This document shows positions 44,916 through 53,683 of a stretch of DNA of 64,000 nt, piece by piece. A model generated the notes under the pieces. It saw nothing but the letters and a program-made list of their open reading frames with translations, did no database searches and was not told the origin of the DNA. This DNA is from Flavicella marina (GTDB lineage Bacteria > Bacteroidota > Bacteroidia > Flavobacteriales > Flavobacteriaceae): positions 248,001 to 312,000 of the forward strand of contig NZ_VYVA01000002.1 in assembly GCF_009193215.1 (NCBI RefSeq), in the 5' to 3' direction. How positions within the stretch are numbered: position 1 is the first letter of the stretch; every line of letters begins with the position of its first letter. A program made the translations under genes and the position numbers.

Positions 44916-45542
44916 TTATTTTTTTATTTCGTTGAAAACATAAAACAATTCAGTAGCAATTTGTATGCTTCTTTCTAAATATTTTTCGGCTTGTTGTGGT
45001 GTGTTGTCAAAAGCTTTGGGGTCTTCAAATGTAATTGGTATTCTTTTTTCTGCGCCAGCTATAAATGGGCATCCTTCATCTGCACTTGAGCAAGTGAGAA
45101 TTGCGGCAAAATTTGATTGAGGATTGAATTCTGAATCAAAGGTTTTAGAAAATCCAATAATCGGAGCTTCGTTTTCTGCGTGCTTAATTGCATAAACAGG
45201 GTTGTTAGAATCGGATAGTTTCTGAATCTGAAATCCTTGATTGCTCAACGTTTTTGCAGCCATAGGAAACATAGCAGTAGCTTCTGTACCACCAGAATAC
45301 GAATAAACACGATCAATATTAAAATAAGTAGCCATTGCTTGGGCCCAAACTTGTGAAAGATGACTTCTTCTAGAATTATGAGTACAAATAAAGTTCAAGC
45401 GAATGATTTGATTATTTGCTACTTTCTCTTGTATGTATTCAATTAAAGGTAGCAGTACTTCTTTTCTTTCAGAAGAAATTGTAGAAGGATCTAAGCCTTC
45501 TACAATCTCTGTTATTTTTGTGAATTGTGAGTTGTTCAACAT
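44916..45542 (-). CDS. arsC: thioredoxin-coupled arsenate reductase
   Basis: 208 residues from the internal ATG that leaves an 11-base gap to the upstream gene; the longer frame overlaps it. The low-molecular-weight phosphatase loop CTHNSRRSH places nucleophile Cys53. CSSADEGC supplies Cys151 and Cys158 with the same seven-residue spacing as Cys82/Cys89 of the S. aureus plasmid enzyme, so the full triple-cysteine relay is present. An N-terminal extension of about 45 residues is additional. It reduces As(V) to As(III). Confidence 0.88.
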   Translation of the reverse strand: MLNNSQFTKITEIVEGLDPSTISSERKEVLLPLIEYIQEKVANNQIIRLNFICTHNSRRSHLSQVWAQAMATYFNIDRVYSYSGGTEATAMFPMAAKTLSNQGFQIQKLSDSNNPVYAIKHAENEAPIIGFSKTFDSEFNPQSNFAAILTCSSADEGCPFIAGAEKRIPITFEDPKAFDNTPQQAEKYLERSIQIATELFYVFNEIKK

Positions 45543-45553
45543 GATAGTTCTAT

Positions 45554-46027
45554 TTAGCAGCAACCAGAACCTGGTGCGCAGCTGTTAGCATTGTTTTGAA
45601 TTAATTCTGATAATTTTACTCTAGGTTTCTCTTCAGGAATACCACATTTATCTTTTGCCAAGCAATCCGTTAAGGTACTTGTTAGTAGGAAGTTTTTTCC
45701 ATCAAAATTAAGTCCATATTTTCCAATAGTAGTTCCTTGATATTCTACCTCAATATTTAAATCTCCAATTTCTAAAAGCCTTTCTGATAATTCTATGATA
45801 GACACAAGTTTTTCAGGATGTAGTCTATGGTTATAATCGTCGGCTTCCCATAGTTGAAAATTTACAACTTCTTCTTTTCTTACCGTTCCTCCACAATCGA
45901 TAAAGTGTTTTGATATTTTCCCTACTTCTGTAACATGGAAGTGTTCTGGTACGAGTTCACCATTTGGTAATTGAAAGGCAATTTGTTCTAAGGTGCCTAA
46001 GTGCGTTTTGATTTCTGATAATTTCAT
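45554..46027 (-). CDS. DUF6428 protein of the arsenic operon
   Basis: 157 residues, cytosolic, with PEHFHVTEVG, FIDCGGTVRKEEVVNFQLW and a C-terminal tail CAPGSGCC containing three Cys. The family (DUF6428) is repeatedly found in Bacteroidota ars operons. The position between arsR and arsC and the Cys tail suggest As(III) or metal binding, perhaps as a chaperone to the transporter; that is inference. Confidence 0.85.
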   Translation of the reverse strand: MKLSEIKTHLGTLEQIAFQLPNGELVPEHFHVTEVGKISKHFIDCGGTVRKEEVVNFQLWEADDYNHRLHPEKLVSIIELSERLLEIGDLNIEVEYQGTTIGKYGLNFDGKNFLLTSTLTDCLAKDKCGIPEEKPRVKLSELIQNNANSCAPGSGCC

Positions 46028-46047
46028 GACTTTTATGTTTTAATTAT

Positions 46048-46377
46048 TTAACAACAGTTTGATTCGCTTGACGAAAATTCGAAGAATGATGCAAACGTAG
46101 CGCTGATGTGAGACCAGTTTTCTTGATCAATACAGTAACAAACACTTGTACCTTCTATATTTCCCTTAATAATTCCAGAATTTTTTAGTTCTTTCAAATG
46201 TTGAGAAATGGTAGGTTGTGCTAAGCCTATTTCCTGTACTAGATCGCCGCAAATACAACTGTTTGATTTTATAATATGTTGCAGTATTGCAATTCTTGCA
46301 GGGTGACCTAAAACTTTTGCCAATGCAGCAATGTTATTTTGTTCTTCTGTAAAAATTTCTGATTTCGTCAATCCCAT
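46048..46377 (-). CDS. arsR: ArsR-family arsenic-responsive repressor
   Basis: 109 residues, winged helix. The metal-sensing site SCICGDLVQEIG corresponds to the ELCVCDL motif at the start of the DNA-recognition helix pair, followed by LAQPTISQHLKELKNSGII. It ends in NCC, an extra Cys pair. It represses the operon until As(III) binds. A strong operator palindrome lies 32 bases upstream. Confidence 0.95.
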   Translation of the reverse strand: MGLTKSEIFTEEQNNIAALAKVLGHPARIAILQHIIKSNSCICGDLVQEIGLAQPTISQHLKELKNSGIIKGNIEGTSVCYCIDQENWSHISATFASFFEFSSSESNCC

Positions 46378-46398
46378 AATTAATGTATTTATTCATTG

Positions 46399-46434
46399 CA
46401 ATATTACGATTAATATTCAAATAAGAATATTAAT
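46399..46434 (-). promoter_or_regulatory. arsR promoter and operator
   Basis: A perfect palindrome of two 10-base arms, ATTAATATTC (46409-46418) and GAATATTAAT (46425-46434), separated by six bases. It sits just upstream of TAATATTG at 46399-46406 on the minus strand, a seven-of-eight -7 box, so a bound repressor would cover the spacer. Size and position fit an ArsR dimer site. Confidence 0.8.
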
Positions 46435-46454
46435 TTTTAGTATTTAACATTTAA

Positions 46455-47630
46455 TTAAAGTTTGTTTAAGCTATTCAAAATGATGTCACAACCTGCCATA
46501 ATCTCCTCGTCAGATATGGTTAGTGGGGGAGTAATTCGTACCGCACAACCTTCATAAAGTAACCAAAATAAAAGCAATCCATTTGACATACAATCTAGGA
46601 TTACTTTACTTGCTTTTTCTGGATTTTCCAGCATCAAGGAAAGCATTAATCCAGTACCTCTAACTTCTTTTATTTCAGAATGTTGTAGTTTTTCTTTTAG
46701 GATGTTTTCTTTTCTTTTTACTTCTGCCATTAAATTGCTGTCAATCACTTCGGTAAGTGTTGAAAGAGCGGCAGCTGCTACTACAGGATGACCTCCAAAT
46801 GTTGTGATATGACCTAGTTTTGGATTGTCTTTTAATTGTGTCATATTTTCTTGAGATGAGACAAAAGCACCTATCGGCATTCCTCCACCTAATCCCTTCC
46901 CTGTGATGAAGATATCAGGGATAACATTATACGTTTGAAAGCCAAATAAGTTTCCTGTACGACCAATACCAGATTGAATTTCATCGAGAATTAGTAATGC
47001 TCCAACTTTTTGACATCGTTCTTTAACTTTGAAAAGATAGTTGTTTTCAGGAACAATACAACCTGCACCACCTTGAATCGTTTCCATAACGACAGCAGCT
47101 GTTTTCTCCGTTATTTTATGTAAGTCAGGTAAGTGACTATATTCAATGAATTTTACCCCAGGTAGCAGTGGTCTAAATGCGCTGTTTTGTTCTTCAGCAC
47201 CACATAAACTCATGGCTCCTTGAGTATTTCCGTGATAAGCATTATTACAAGCGACAAACTCGCTTCTTCCGGTTACTTTTTTTGCCAATTTCATGGCTCC
47301 TTCAGTAGCTTCTGTCCCTGAATTTGTCAAATACACAGTGCTTAATGAATCAGGTAGCTGCTGGGCAAGTAGTTTGCATAATTCTAAAGAAGGTTTTTGT
47401 ATGAACTCTCCATAGACCATTACATGTGTGTAGGCATCTACTTGTTTTTTTATTGCATTCGATACTTTTGGATGATTGTGACCTAGGGTGTTCGCTGAGA
47501 CTCCTGCAATAAAATCTAAATATTTTTTTCCAGAGGTATCATACACATAACAACCATCCGCTTTTTCTATTTCTATTGCTAGAGGATGTGGGGTCGTTTG
47601 TGCTTGATATTTTAAAAACTCCTTTTTCAT
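46455..47630 (-). CDS. class III (acetylornithine/ornithine-type) aminotransferase
   Basis: 391 residues. PLP fold type I, with TNSGTEATEGAMKLAKK near residue 103, ILDEIQSGIGRTG near 215 and the PLP Lys in ITGKGLGGGMPIGA near 246. Related to acetylornithine and ornithine-oxo-acid aminotransferases, but no arginine or proline genes are near. It follows the OstA-like gene by five bases. The exact amino donor cannot be decided. Confidence 0.85.
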   Translation of the reverse strand: MKKEFLKYQAQTTPHPLAIEIEKADGCYVYDTSGKKYLDFIAGVSANTLGHNHPKVSNAIKKQVDAYTHVMVYGEFIQKPSLELCKLLAQQLPDSLSTVYLTNSGTEATEGAMKLAKKVTGRSEFVACNNAYHGNTQGAMSLCGAEEQNSAFRPLLPGVKFIEYSHLPDLHKITEKTAAVVMETIQGGAGCIVPENNYLFKVKERCQKVGALLILDEIQSGIGRTGNLFGFQTYNVIPDIFITGKGLGGGMPIGAFVSSQENMTQLKDNPKLGHITTFGGHPVVAAAALSTLTEVIDSNLMAEVKRKENILKEKLQHSEIKEVRGTGLMLSLMLENPEKASKVILDCMSNGLLLFWLLYEGCAVRITPPLTISDEEIMAGCDIILNSLNKL

Positions 47631-47635
47631 GCTAT

Positions 47636-49159
47636 TTACTTGTAATTGTTTTCTAAAATCACAGGTTCATCAATAAATATATCTTCTTTGGTCAATGGCT
47701 TTTCAGGTTCTCTCCAAACAAACCCTTTTAAGAATTTTAATTCTGTAGGAAAATCCAGCGGAGGATAGGTTTTTCCTTCAGGTTTCATTAAAAACTGTAT
47801 GGTTTGAATACTATTGTCTTCTAGGTTGAATAAAATATTGCTACAAATCATCTTTAGAATGGCAATCAAAATACCGTCTTCGTCACGTGCATAGTTGATC
47901 ACTTCACCGTTCCCTTTTGTGAGTAATGAACTGAGTTGATTGTCAACGAATTTCCCATACATGTTTTTGCCCTTGATTTGACTAAATCCAGCAGAGTCTT
48001 TTTGGATGATAAAAGCATTTCTTTTGATAAATAAAGAATCTAGTTTGTTGGTTTCAAGATTCGAACTTAAATGTATGCTATCGCCCGTTATCTGATTTTC
48101 TCCTGACCAAATTACCGGGTGCTTAAACATCTTCGTAATTCCAGTTTTTTGGTTGGTATGTAATGAATCGCATTTACCTCTAAGATCTGTCTTGAAGAAT
48201 TTTACGCGATGGTAAGCACGAATAATTCTTTCTTCAGATTTACCAGTGATCAAGAGCGTGTCACCATGGATAAATAGAGAGTCTACTTCTGCAGTTGATA
48301 TTGCTAAGGCTTTTTTTACAACGAAAACAGAGTCTTTGAATCTAAAAAATTCAGCATAGCCCCCTTTAATTATGGTTTCATTGATGGTGTCGGTCATTAC
48401 AATATTTCCGGTACTTGATGCGAATCCTTTTTCTTTATCGCTATAAATACTATCACCTTCAATAATTCTGTTTCCGTAAAATATTTGGGCATCTTCGGTG
48501 AGTCTAGAAATTCCTAGGTTTGTGTCATAAAACCCTTTTTTCGCTTTTGCGACGCTTTGTTCGGTAGTGATGGTAGAAGGTCCGTAGAAGTAAGTATGGC
48601 CAGTTTCTGTGTAATAATCTAAATGATTTGATTCTAGTTTGTTTTCTGGGTTGTGTACAACAACATTTGTTGTGGCTGTAAATTTTTTTTCAGTTGTAGA
48701 ATAAATCCCGTTTTTACTATTCAATTCATTGTTGTCATCAGTAATTTTAGCATGACAATCGTAGGTGAGTTGCTGTGTGACCCTATCGAAGTGTAATGTG
48801 TCAGTTTCTAGACGCATGCTCGGGTCTTTTAACACGACATCTCCCCAAGAAATTATTTTCTGTGTGTTACCGTTGTAGTTGGTGTATTCACTTTTTTGGG
48901 TAATTGTATCGCCTTGATTTACAAAAACATCACCATAAGCATGAAGAATATTTTTATTCTGATAAAATAAGGCTTTGCTACAGTCTAATGTTGCTCCGTT
49001 GTGACTAACTTTTACATTTCCGTTTAAAACGATTGCGCCAGGATATTTAACTTGATTTTTATAGGTCTGCTCAGCGTTTAGAATCTGAATTTTCTTTTCT
49101 TGCGCATGCATCATAGAAAAAGCAAACAGTAAGCAGTAGAGAGAAATTAGGTGTTTCAA
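47636..49159 (-). CDS. OstA/LptA-like periplasmic LPS-transport protein
   Basis: 507 residues with a signal peptide (KHLISLYCLLFAFSMMHAQ). The mature protein consists of repeated short beta segments of the OstA/LptA jellyroll (GNVKVSHNGATLDCSKALFY, GDVFVNQGDTITQKSEY). In Gram-negatives LptA bridges LPS across the periplasm; this Bacteroidota version is about three times longer. Its exact relation to the Lpt bridge is not proven by sequence. Confidence 0.85.
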   Translation of the reverse strand: MKHLISLYCLLFAFSMMHAQEKKIQILNAEQTYKNQVKYPGAIVLNGNVKVSHNGATLDCSKALFYQNKNILHAYGDVFVNQGDTITQKSEYTNYNGNTQKIISWGDVVLKDPSMRLETDTLHFDRVTQQLTYDCHAKITDDNNELNSKNGIYSTTEKKFTATTNVVVHNPENKLESNHLDYYTETGHTYFYGPSTITTEQSVAKAKKGFYDTNLGISRLTEDAQIFYGNRIIEGDSIYSDKEKGFASSTGNIVMTDTINETIIKGGYAEFFRFKDSVFVVKKALAISTAEVDSLFIHGDTLLITGKSEERIIRAYHRVKFFKTDLRGKCDSLHTNQKTGITKMFKHPVIWSGENQITGDSIHLSSNLETNKLDSLFIKRNAFIIQKDSAGFSQIKGKNMYGKFVDNQLSSLLTKGNGEVINYARDEDGILIAILKMICSNILFNLEDNSIQTIQFLMKPEGKTYPPLDFPTELKFLKGFVWREPEKPLTKEDIFIDEPVILENNYK

Positions 49160-49244
49160 TTCAAAAATATTTTAGACAAAAATAAGCAAAAAGCGACAAG
49201 CATAAGGTTTTGCTTGTTAAAATTGCTGTAAAGTATTTTGCTAT

Positions 49245-49742
49245 TTATGCGTTTGCTAATGTTTCGAATTTTCCTAGCTCGAGGTTTTTTCGAACATTAT
49301 CCCATTTAAAAAATTGTCCGTTCATTGCAATATATACTCCAACTGAAAGTGTTTGAGCAAATGCCAGTGCCGTTCCAATATTGAATTCAGCTTCAGATTT
49401 TTTTAACGAAAAGGGTATCATAGCACCTGTGAGAACTATTGTTTTGCTAAGGTTTTGTTTCGCGATTTCGGAAGCTGTTATTACCATAGTATCTGTTCCG
49501 TGAGTGATTACTATTTTATCATCGGTAGCATTGATGCAAGATGCCACAATTTCCGTTCTTTGTTCCGGTGTCATGTCTAAACTATCAACCAGCATCAATT
49601 CTTTATAATTTATCTTTAAGCTAGCTCTGTTATTTTCAATGATTTCTTTGCAGTGGGATTTTGAAAATTCTAATTGACCGTTTCGTTCGTTGTATTTTTT
49701 GTCTAACGTTCCGCCTGTAATAAGTAGTGTAATTGATTCCAT
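49245..49742 (-). CDS. half-size asparaginase-domain protein
   Basis: 165 residues from the ATG giving MESITLLITGGTLDKKYN; the longer frame would overlap the upstream gene. It has the two asparaginase active-site motifs TGGTLDKKY and VITHGTDTM and the following LTGAMIPFSLKKSEAEFN. The C-terminal domain of classical L-asparaginases (about 330 residues) is absent. The sequence ends cleanly, and I recall similar short proteins in flavobacteria, so it is probably not a fragment. Confidence 0.8.
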   Translation of the reverse strand: MESITLLITGGTLDKKYNERNGQLEFSKSHCKEIIENNRASLKINYKELMLVDSLDMTPEQRTEIVASCINATDDKIVITHGTDTMVITASEIAKQNLSKTIVLTGAMIPFSLKKSEAEFNIGTALAFAQTLSVGVYIAMNGQFFKWDNVRKNLELGKFETLANA

Positions 49743-49755
49743 GAATTGTTTAGCT

Positions 49756-50214
49756 CTATTTACCATGTTTTTTTTTGAGCGTCCTTAAAACTTCTTTATT
49801 GAATTCTATTTCCGCAAAATTCAGTGCTAGTAACTGTCTAGGACTCAATATAGATTCTAGTTTTTCAAAGGTGTTTCTCTTGTTTGTAGCTAATTTATCA
49901 TTTATTTTAATAAATATTCGAGATAATTCAAGGGCTATTTCCTCTGGTAATGCATCAATAGAACCATATTTGTCTATTTCTGCTTTTACGCTTCTAATAC
50001 CAGAAGACCTTAAATTTCGGTTGAATTTTTCGTATTCATTAAAAATTGGCCAAAATTTCTCAGCTTCCTCAGGAGTTAAATTTAATTTGTCTGAGATGTA
50101 ATTGATCTTTAATGTTTTAATTTTTTCGTAATGGTGTCCATCTTTTTTCTGTGCGAAACAAAATACTGTTCCGATCAGTACTATGAAAGTAAATAATAGT
50201 TTTGTTTTTTTCAT
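49756..50214 (-). CDS. Spy/CpxP-like exported sensor of the ECF system
   Basis: 152 residues with a signal peptide (KKTKLLFTFIVLIGTVFCFAQ). The mature part is helical and contains LNLTPEEAEKFWPIFNEYE and LSPRQLLALNFAEIEF, the LTxxQ-like pattern of Spy/CpxP chaperone-sensors. It lies five bases after the anti-sigma gene, which suggests that it modulates that factor. Flavobacterial genomes label such proteins as sensors of ECF-type sigma factors. Confidence 0.8.
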   Translation of the reverse strand: MKKTKLLFTFIVLIGTVFCFAQKKDGHHYEKIKTLKINYISDKLNLTPEEAEKFWPIFNEYEKFNRNLRSSGIRSVKAEIDKYGSIDALPEEIALELSRIFIKINDKLATNKRNTFEKLESILSPRQLLALNFAEIEFNKEVLRTLKKKHGK

Positions 50215-50219
50215 GTGTT

Positions 50220-50732
50220 TTAGTTTTCAAGATATAGAAAATCGCTTCCAGAACTTTCAAGGTAATCTTCCATTTCTTCATTTGAAACATTAAAATGTTC
50301 GAGTTCTTCTAAATCTTCATCAGTTGCAATGGATGCAATTGTGTAGCTGTCTAGCGACAAGTTGCCGTTTTCCATCCAAACCTGCACATCGCTAATGGTA
50401 ATAGAATCAAACGTTACATTCTCTTTATCAGTATGGTTAAATATACTGAAAATCAATAGGAGTGATGCTGCTACGGTTGAAAGCGTATATAAAATTCTAA
50501 TTTTTTGTTTGCGTTTTTTATTTATGGTACTCGCAAAAATTTGTTTCTCTAAATTTTCGAAATAATTATCTGGAGTCGTAAAACCAGTGTTTGAAGGAAT
50601 AGCAGTCTCAGCTACTTTCGAAAATAACTGATCTGAAAACGTGTCGAAATAGTTATCAGGAACTTTGTAACCAGGATTCGATATCCCTAGTTTTCTAAGT
50701 TCTTTTTCTTCTATTTTTATTTTTTCTTCCAT
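50220..50732 (-). CDS. membrane anti-sigma factor
   Basis: 170 residues with one transmembrane helix (ILYTLSTVAASLLLIFSIF near residue 85). The cytoplasmic part repeats a VPDNYF(D/E) motif twice (PGYKVPDNYFDTF, TGFTTPDNYFENL), and the exterior part is acidic. It has no zinc HxxxCxxC motif, so it is not a ZAS-type factor. It is 30 bases downstream of the ECF sigma gene and followed by the sensor gene, the usual layout for an anti-sigma. Confidence 0.82.
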   Translation of the reverse strand: MEEKIKIEEKELRKLGISNPGYKVPDNYFDTFSDQLFSKVAETAIPSNTGFTTPDNYFENLEKQIFASTINKKRKQKIRILYTLSTVAASLLLIFSIFNHTDKENVTFDSITISDVQVWMENGNLSLDSYTIASIATDEDLEELEHFNVSNEEMEDYLESSGSDFLYLEN

Positions 50733-50762
50733 AATAGTTAGACCCTCTAATGATTAAAAGGT

Positions 50763-51305
50763 TTAATTGTTTTCTAAGTATTCCTTTATTTTCTTAACTG
50801 CATGAAAATACGAAGCTTTTAGTGCTCCTACTGAAGTGTCTAATATTTCAGATATTTCGTCGTATTTCAAATTGTCAAAATACTTCATATTAAAAACAAG
50901 ACGTTGTTTGTCTGGTAATGTTAAGAGTGCTTTTTGTAATAAGTACTGAATTTGATCGCCATCAAACAATACATCTTCTTGTAATGTATGTAGTTTGTCT
51001 ATTTGGAACTCTTCAATGGAAACATTTTTTTCTTTGGATCGTTTCGATAAAAATGTAAGCGACTCGTTTGTTGCAATGCGATACATCCAGGAAAAGAGTT
51101 TTGATTCTCCTTTAAAATTACCAATAGCTTTGTATACTTTTATAAAAGTGTTCTGTAAAATATCATTACTGTCTTCATGTGAGGTTGCAATTTTTCTAAT
51201 GTGCCAATACAGTCTTTCTTGATACAGATTGACAAGCTTTTTAAACGCTATGTCTTTTGTAGCAGGATTCTTTAATTGCTTTAAAAATTCAATCTCGTTT
51301 TGCAC
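50763..51305 (-). CDS. ECF RNA polymerase sigma factor
   Basis: 180 residues: region 2 (YQERLYWHIRKIATSHEDSNDILQ, split here by conserved polar sites, and LFSWMYRIATNESLTFLSKR) and region 4 (LPDKQRLVFNMKYFDNLKYDE, followed by EISEILDTSVGALKASYFHAVKKI), joined by a short linker without region 3. It heads the sigma, anti-sigma and sensor set and likely responds to envelope stress. Confidence 0.93.
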   Translation of the reverse strand: MQNEIEFLKQLKNPATKDIAFKKLVNLYQERLYWHIRKIATSHEDSNDILQNTFIKVYKAIGNFKGESKLFSWMYRIATNESLTFLSKRSKEKNVSIEEFQIDKLHTLQEDVLFDGDQIQYLLQKALLTLPDKQRLVFNMKYFDNLKYDEISEILDTSVGALKASYFHAVKKIKEYLENN

Positions 51306-51343
51306 TCAGTAGTTTTCAAGTTATTGAGCGTAAGTTTACGAAA

Positions 51344-52768
51344 TTATTTTTTTAAAGCAGCACGAGATCTAGAGTATCCGAAAAGGCGATTTTGTTTGAT
51401 CAGTTCAGAAATACCCTCGGGTAACATTTCTTCCCATCCTTTTTTAGATTTGGCAATCATATCTAAAATTGTTTTTGAAAAAACAGATAATATTTCAGGA
51501 TCGTAATCTTTGATGTCAATCAATTTACCATTGTTTTTAAAGAACTTGTATAATTCTGTCATTCGAGGGTGTACAACTAAATTGTCACTCGTAATGATTT
51601 TATCTGTATTTCTATCCTTTAATGGATATGCATAAATTTTAAGATCTTTGAAGTACATTTTTCCAATAGCTTCAAGAATTCCACCACTCAGAGAACGGTA
51701 GTATTTTTCATCAAAAATATTGATCAGACTTTCTACACCCAAAGCCAATCCCATTCTAGATTTGGTAAACTCGCTAAAATACTCAACCAATTTATAGTAT
51801 TCTTGGAAATTAGAAATCATCACATTTTGACCTAATGAGCAGAGTAATTCTGCACGATCTAAGAAATCTCTTTCATTGATTTTTCCTTCAGATCGTAAAT
51901 TGGCTAAGGTAATTTCAAAAATGATCTGAGTGTTTTCTTCTTCTACTTTATTTTCTTTAAAAAATAGTTTTTTAGAATTTTCGTAGATGTCCATGTTTAC
52001 CTTGGTTACAGGTCTAAAGCTACCACGCAAAGCTAAAATATTCTTTTTGTATAATACACTTGCTGGTAGTAAATTGACACCGCTAGAATCAAACATTACG
52101 GCATTCGTCATGTCGTTCTTTACTAATTGCAAACTCATCAAACGATTGTCGACGTACATAAATCTTGGACCAGAAAAATTGATCATGTCAATCTCTAATT
52201 GGTCTTTGTGAAGGTTGTCGTACAAAGAAACTAGTAAATCTTTTGGGTTATCATTCATATAGAACGCTCCGTAAATTAAGTTTACTCCAAGTTTCCCAAG
52301 TGTTTCTTGCTGTAAAGTAGCATCGGTTTCTTTAAACCTTAGATGCAATATTATTTCGTTGTAATCTTCTAATGGATCAAGTTGAAAACGAATTCCAACC
52401 CAACCATGTCCTTTAAATTGCTTCGCAAAATCAATGGTTGTAACCGTGTTTGCATAACTAAAGAAAAATTTATCAGGATGTTTTTCTCTACTCAAACGAT
52501 TTTCGATCAAACGAATTTCGTGATTCAACATTTTCTTTAGTCGTGTTTCAGTGACATATCTTCTGTCGTCTTCCATTCCATAAATAGCATCAGAAAAATC
52601 TTTGTCATATGCACTCATCGCCTTTGCAATAGTTCCAGAAGACCCACCAGCTCTAAAGAAATTTCTTACCGTTTCTTGTCCTGCACCAATTTCAGAAAAA
52701 GTACCGTAGATATTATGATTTAAATTGATTCGTAAAGCTTTCCCTTTAATCGTAGGGATGTTGCTCAT
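51344..52768 (-). CDS. conserved cytosolic protein of unknown function
   Basis: 474 residues. The ATG giving MSNIPTIKGKALRINLNH was chosen because it is preceded by AAAGGAG and matches the usual start of relatives; an ATG ten codons upstream (52798) is the alternative. No signal peptide and no beta-barrel pattern are seen. Characteristic blocks are GTFSEIGAGQETVRNFFRAG and YDKDFSDAIYG. I recall databases calling such proteins TonB-dependent receptors, which the sequence does not support. TATATTTG at 52828-52835 (minus) is a likely -7 box. Confidence 0.75.
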   Translation of the reverse strand: MSNIPTIKGKALRINLNHNIYGTFSEIGAGQETVRNFFRAGGSSGTIAKAMSAYDKDFSDAIYGMEDDRRYVTETRLKKMLNHEIRLIENRLSREKHPDKFFFSYANTVTTIDFAKQFKGHGWVGIRFQLDPLEDYNEIILHLRFKETDATLQQETLGKLGVNLIYGAFYMNDNPKDLLVSLYDNLHKDQLEIDMINFSGPRFMYVDNRLMSLQLVKNDMTNAVMFDSSGVNLLPASVLYKKNILALRGSFRPVTKVNMDIYENSKKLFFKENKVEEENTQIIFEITLANLRSEGKINERDFLDRAELLCSLGQNVMISNFQEYYKLVEYFSEFTKSRMGLALGVESLINIFDEKYYRSLSGGILEAIGKMYFKDLKIYAYPLKDRNTDKIITSDNLVVHPRMTELYKFFKNNGKLIDIKDYDPEILSVFSKTILDMIAKSKKGWEEMLPEGISELIKQNRLFGYSRSRAALKK

Positions 52769-52868
52769 TTCTTTGTCTCCTTTTAGTGTTACAGCCATTG
52801 TAAAATGTTAGGTTTATAAGTACAAAACAAATATAACAAATATGCCTTAGGAATCTGAAATAGATGCT

Positions 52869-52876
52869 TATTTTTG
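52869..52876 (+). promoter_or_regulatory. promoter -7 element of the MBL hydrolase
   Basis: TATTTTTG, an exact -7 box 33 bases before the MBL gene. No convincing -33 TTG. Confidence 0.45.
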
Positions 52877-52909
52877 TAGCTGTATTTTAGCAGATAATTA
52901 TCCGTTTTT

Positions 52910-53683
52910 ATGACAAACAACCCAATAAAAATTACTTTTTTAGGAACAGGAACTTCACAAGGAGTACCTATGTTGCTATCTGATGAAGCTGTAAATTTGT
53001 CTAAAGACACTAAAGACAAACGGTTACGTTCATCGGTTTTGCTTACTTGTGATGGTAAAAATATCTTGATTGATTGCGGACCGGATTTTAGATACCAGAT
53101 GCTGCGTGCAGAAGTAAAAGCAATTGAAGGAATACTTTTTACTCATGAACATTCTGATCATATTGCGGGCTTAGATGAAATTCGCCCTTATTGTTACAAA
53201 CAAGGTGCGGTACATATTTATGCACAAGATCGAGTGATGACAGCTTTAGAAAAAAGATATGATTATATATTCGCTAAAGAAAATAGATATCCTGGTGCAG
53301 CAAAAGTTGTAGAAAATAGAATTGATGATCGCCCTTTTACAATTGATGATATAGAAATAATTCCTATCAACGTTATGCATGGGCGCTTGGCTATTTTTGG
53401 CTATAGAGTAGGAGGTGTTGCCTATTTAACCGATGTAAAAACGTTACCTGATTCGGAGTTGGATAAGTTACGTGACTTGGATGTTTTGGTGCTTAGTGCT
53501 TTGCGTATAGATCCACATCCAACACACCTTAATTTAGAAGAGTCCTTAGCCTTGATAGAAGAACTACAACCTAAAAAAGCTTATTTGACACATATCAGTC
53601 ATCGTTTAGGTTTTCACGAAGAAGTTTCTAAAGATTTACCTAACAATGTGTATTTAGCTTTCGATGGTTTGGTAGTTGATTAA
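52910..53683 (+). CDS. PhnP-like MBL-fold metal-dependent hydrolase
   Basis: 257 residues. LGTGTSQGVPML at the N-terminus is typical of the PhnP group. The metal motif HEHSDH places His79, His81, Asp83 and His84, and more ligands are in VMHGRLA, YLTDVKTL and LTHISHRLGFHEE. PhnP opens cyclic phosphoribose; the group also contains other phosphodiesterases. There are no phosphonate genes here. Its stop overlaps the stop of the convergent esterase gene by four bases. Confidence 0.9.
   Translation: MTNNPIKITFLGTGTSQGVPMLLSDEAVNLSKDTKDKRLRSSVLLTCDGKNILIDCGPDFRYQMLRAEVKAIEGILFTHEHSDHIAGLDEIRPYCYKQGAVHIYAQDRVMTALEKRYDYIFAKENRYPGAAKVVENRIDDRPFTIDDIEIIPINVMHGRLAIFGYRVGGVAYLTDVKTLPDSELDKLRDLDVLVLSALRIDPHPTHLNLEESLALIEELQPKKAYLTHISHRLGFHEEVSKDLPNNVYLAFDGLVVD

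Noticed and set aside
46455-47630. Assigning argD to the aminotransferase
   Set aside because: Class III motifs fit several enzymes and no arginine genes are adjacent.
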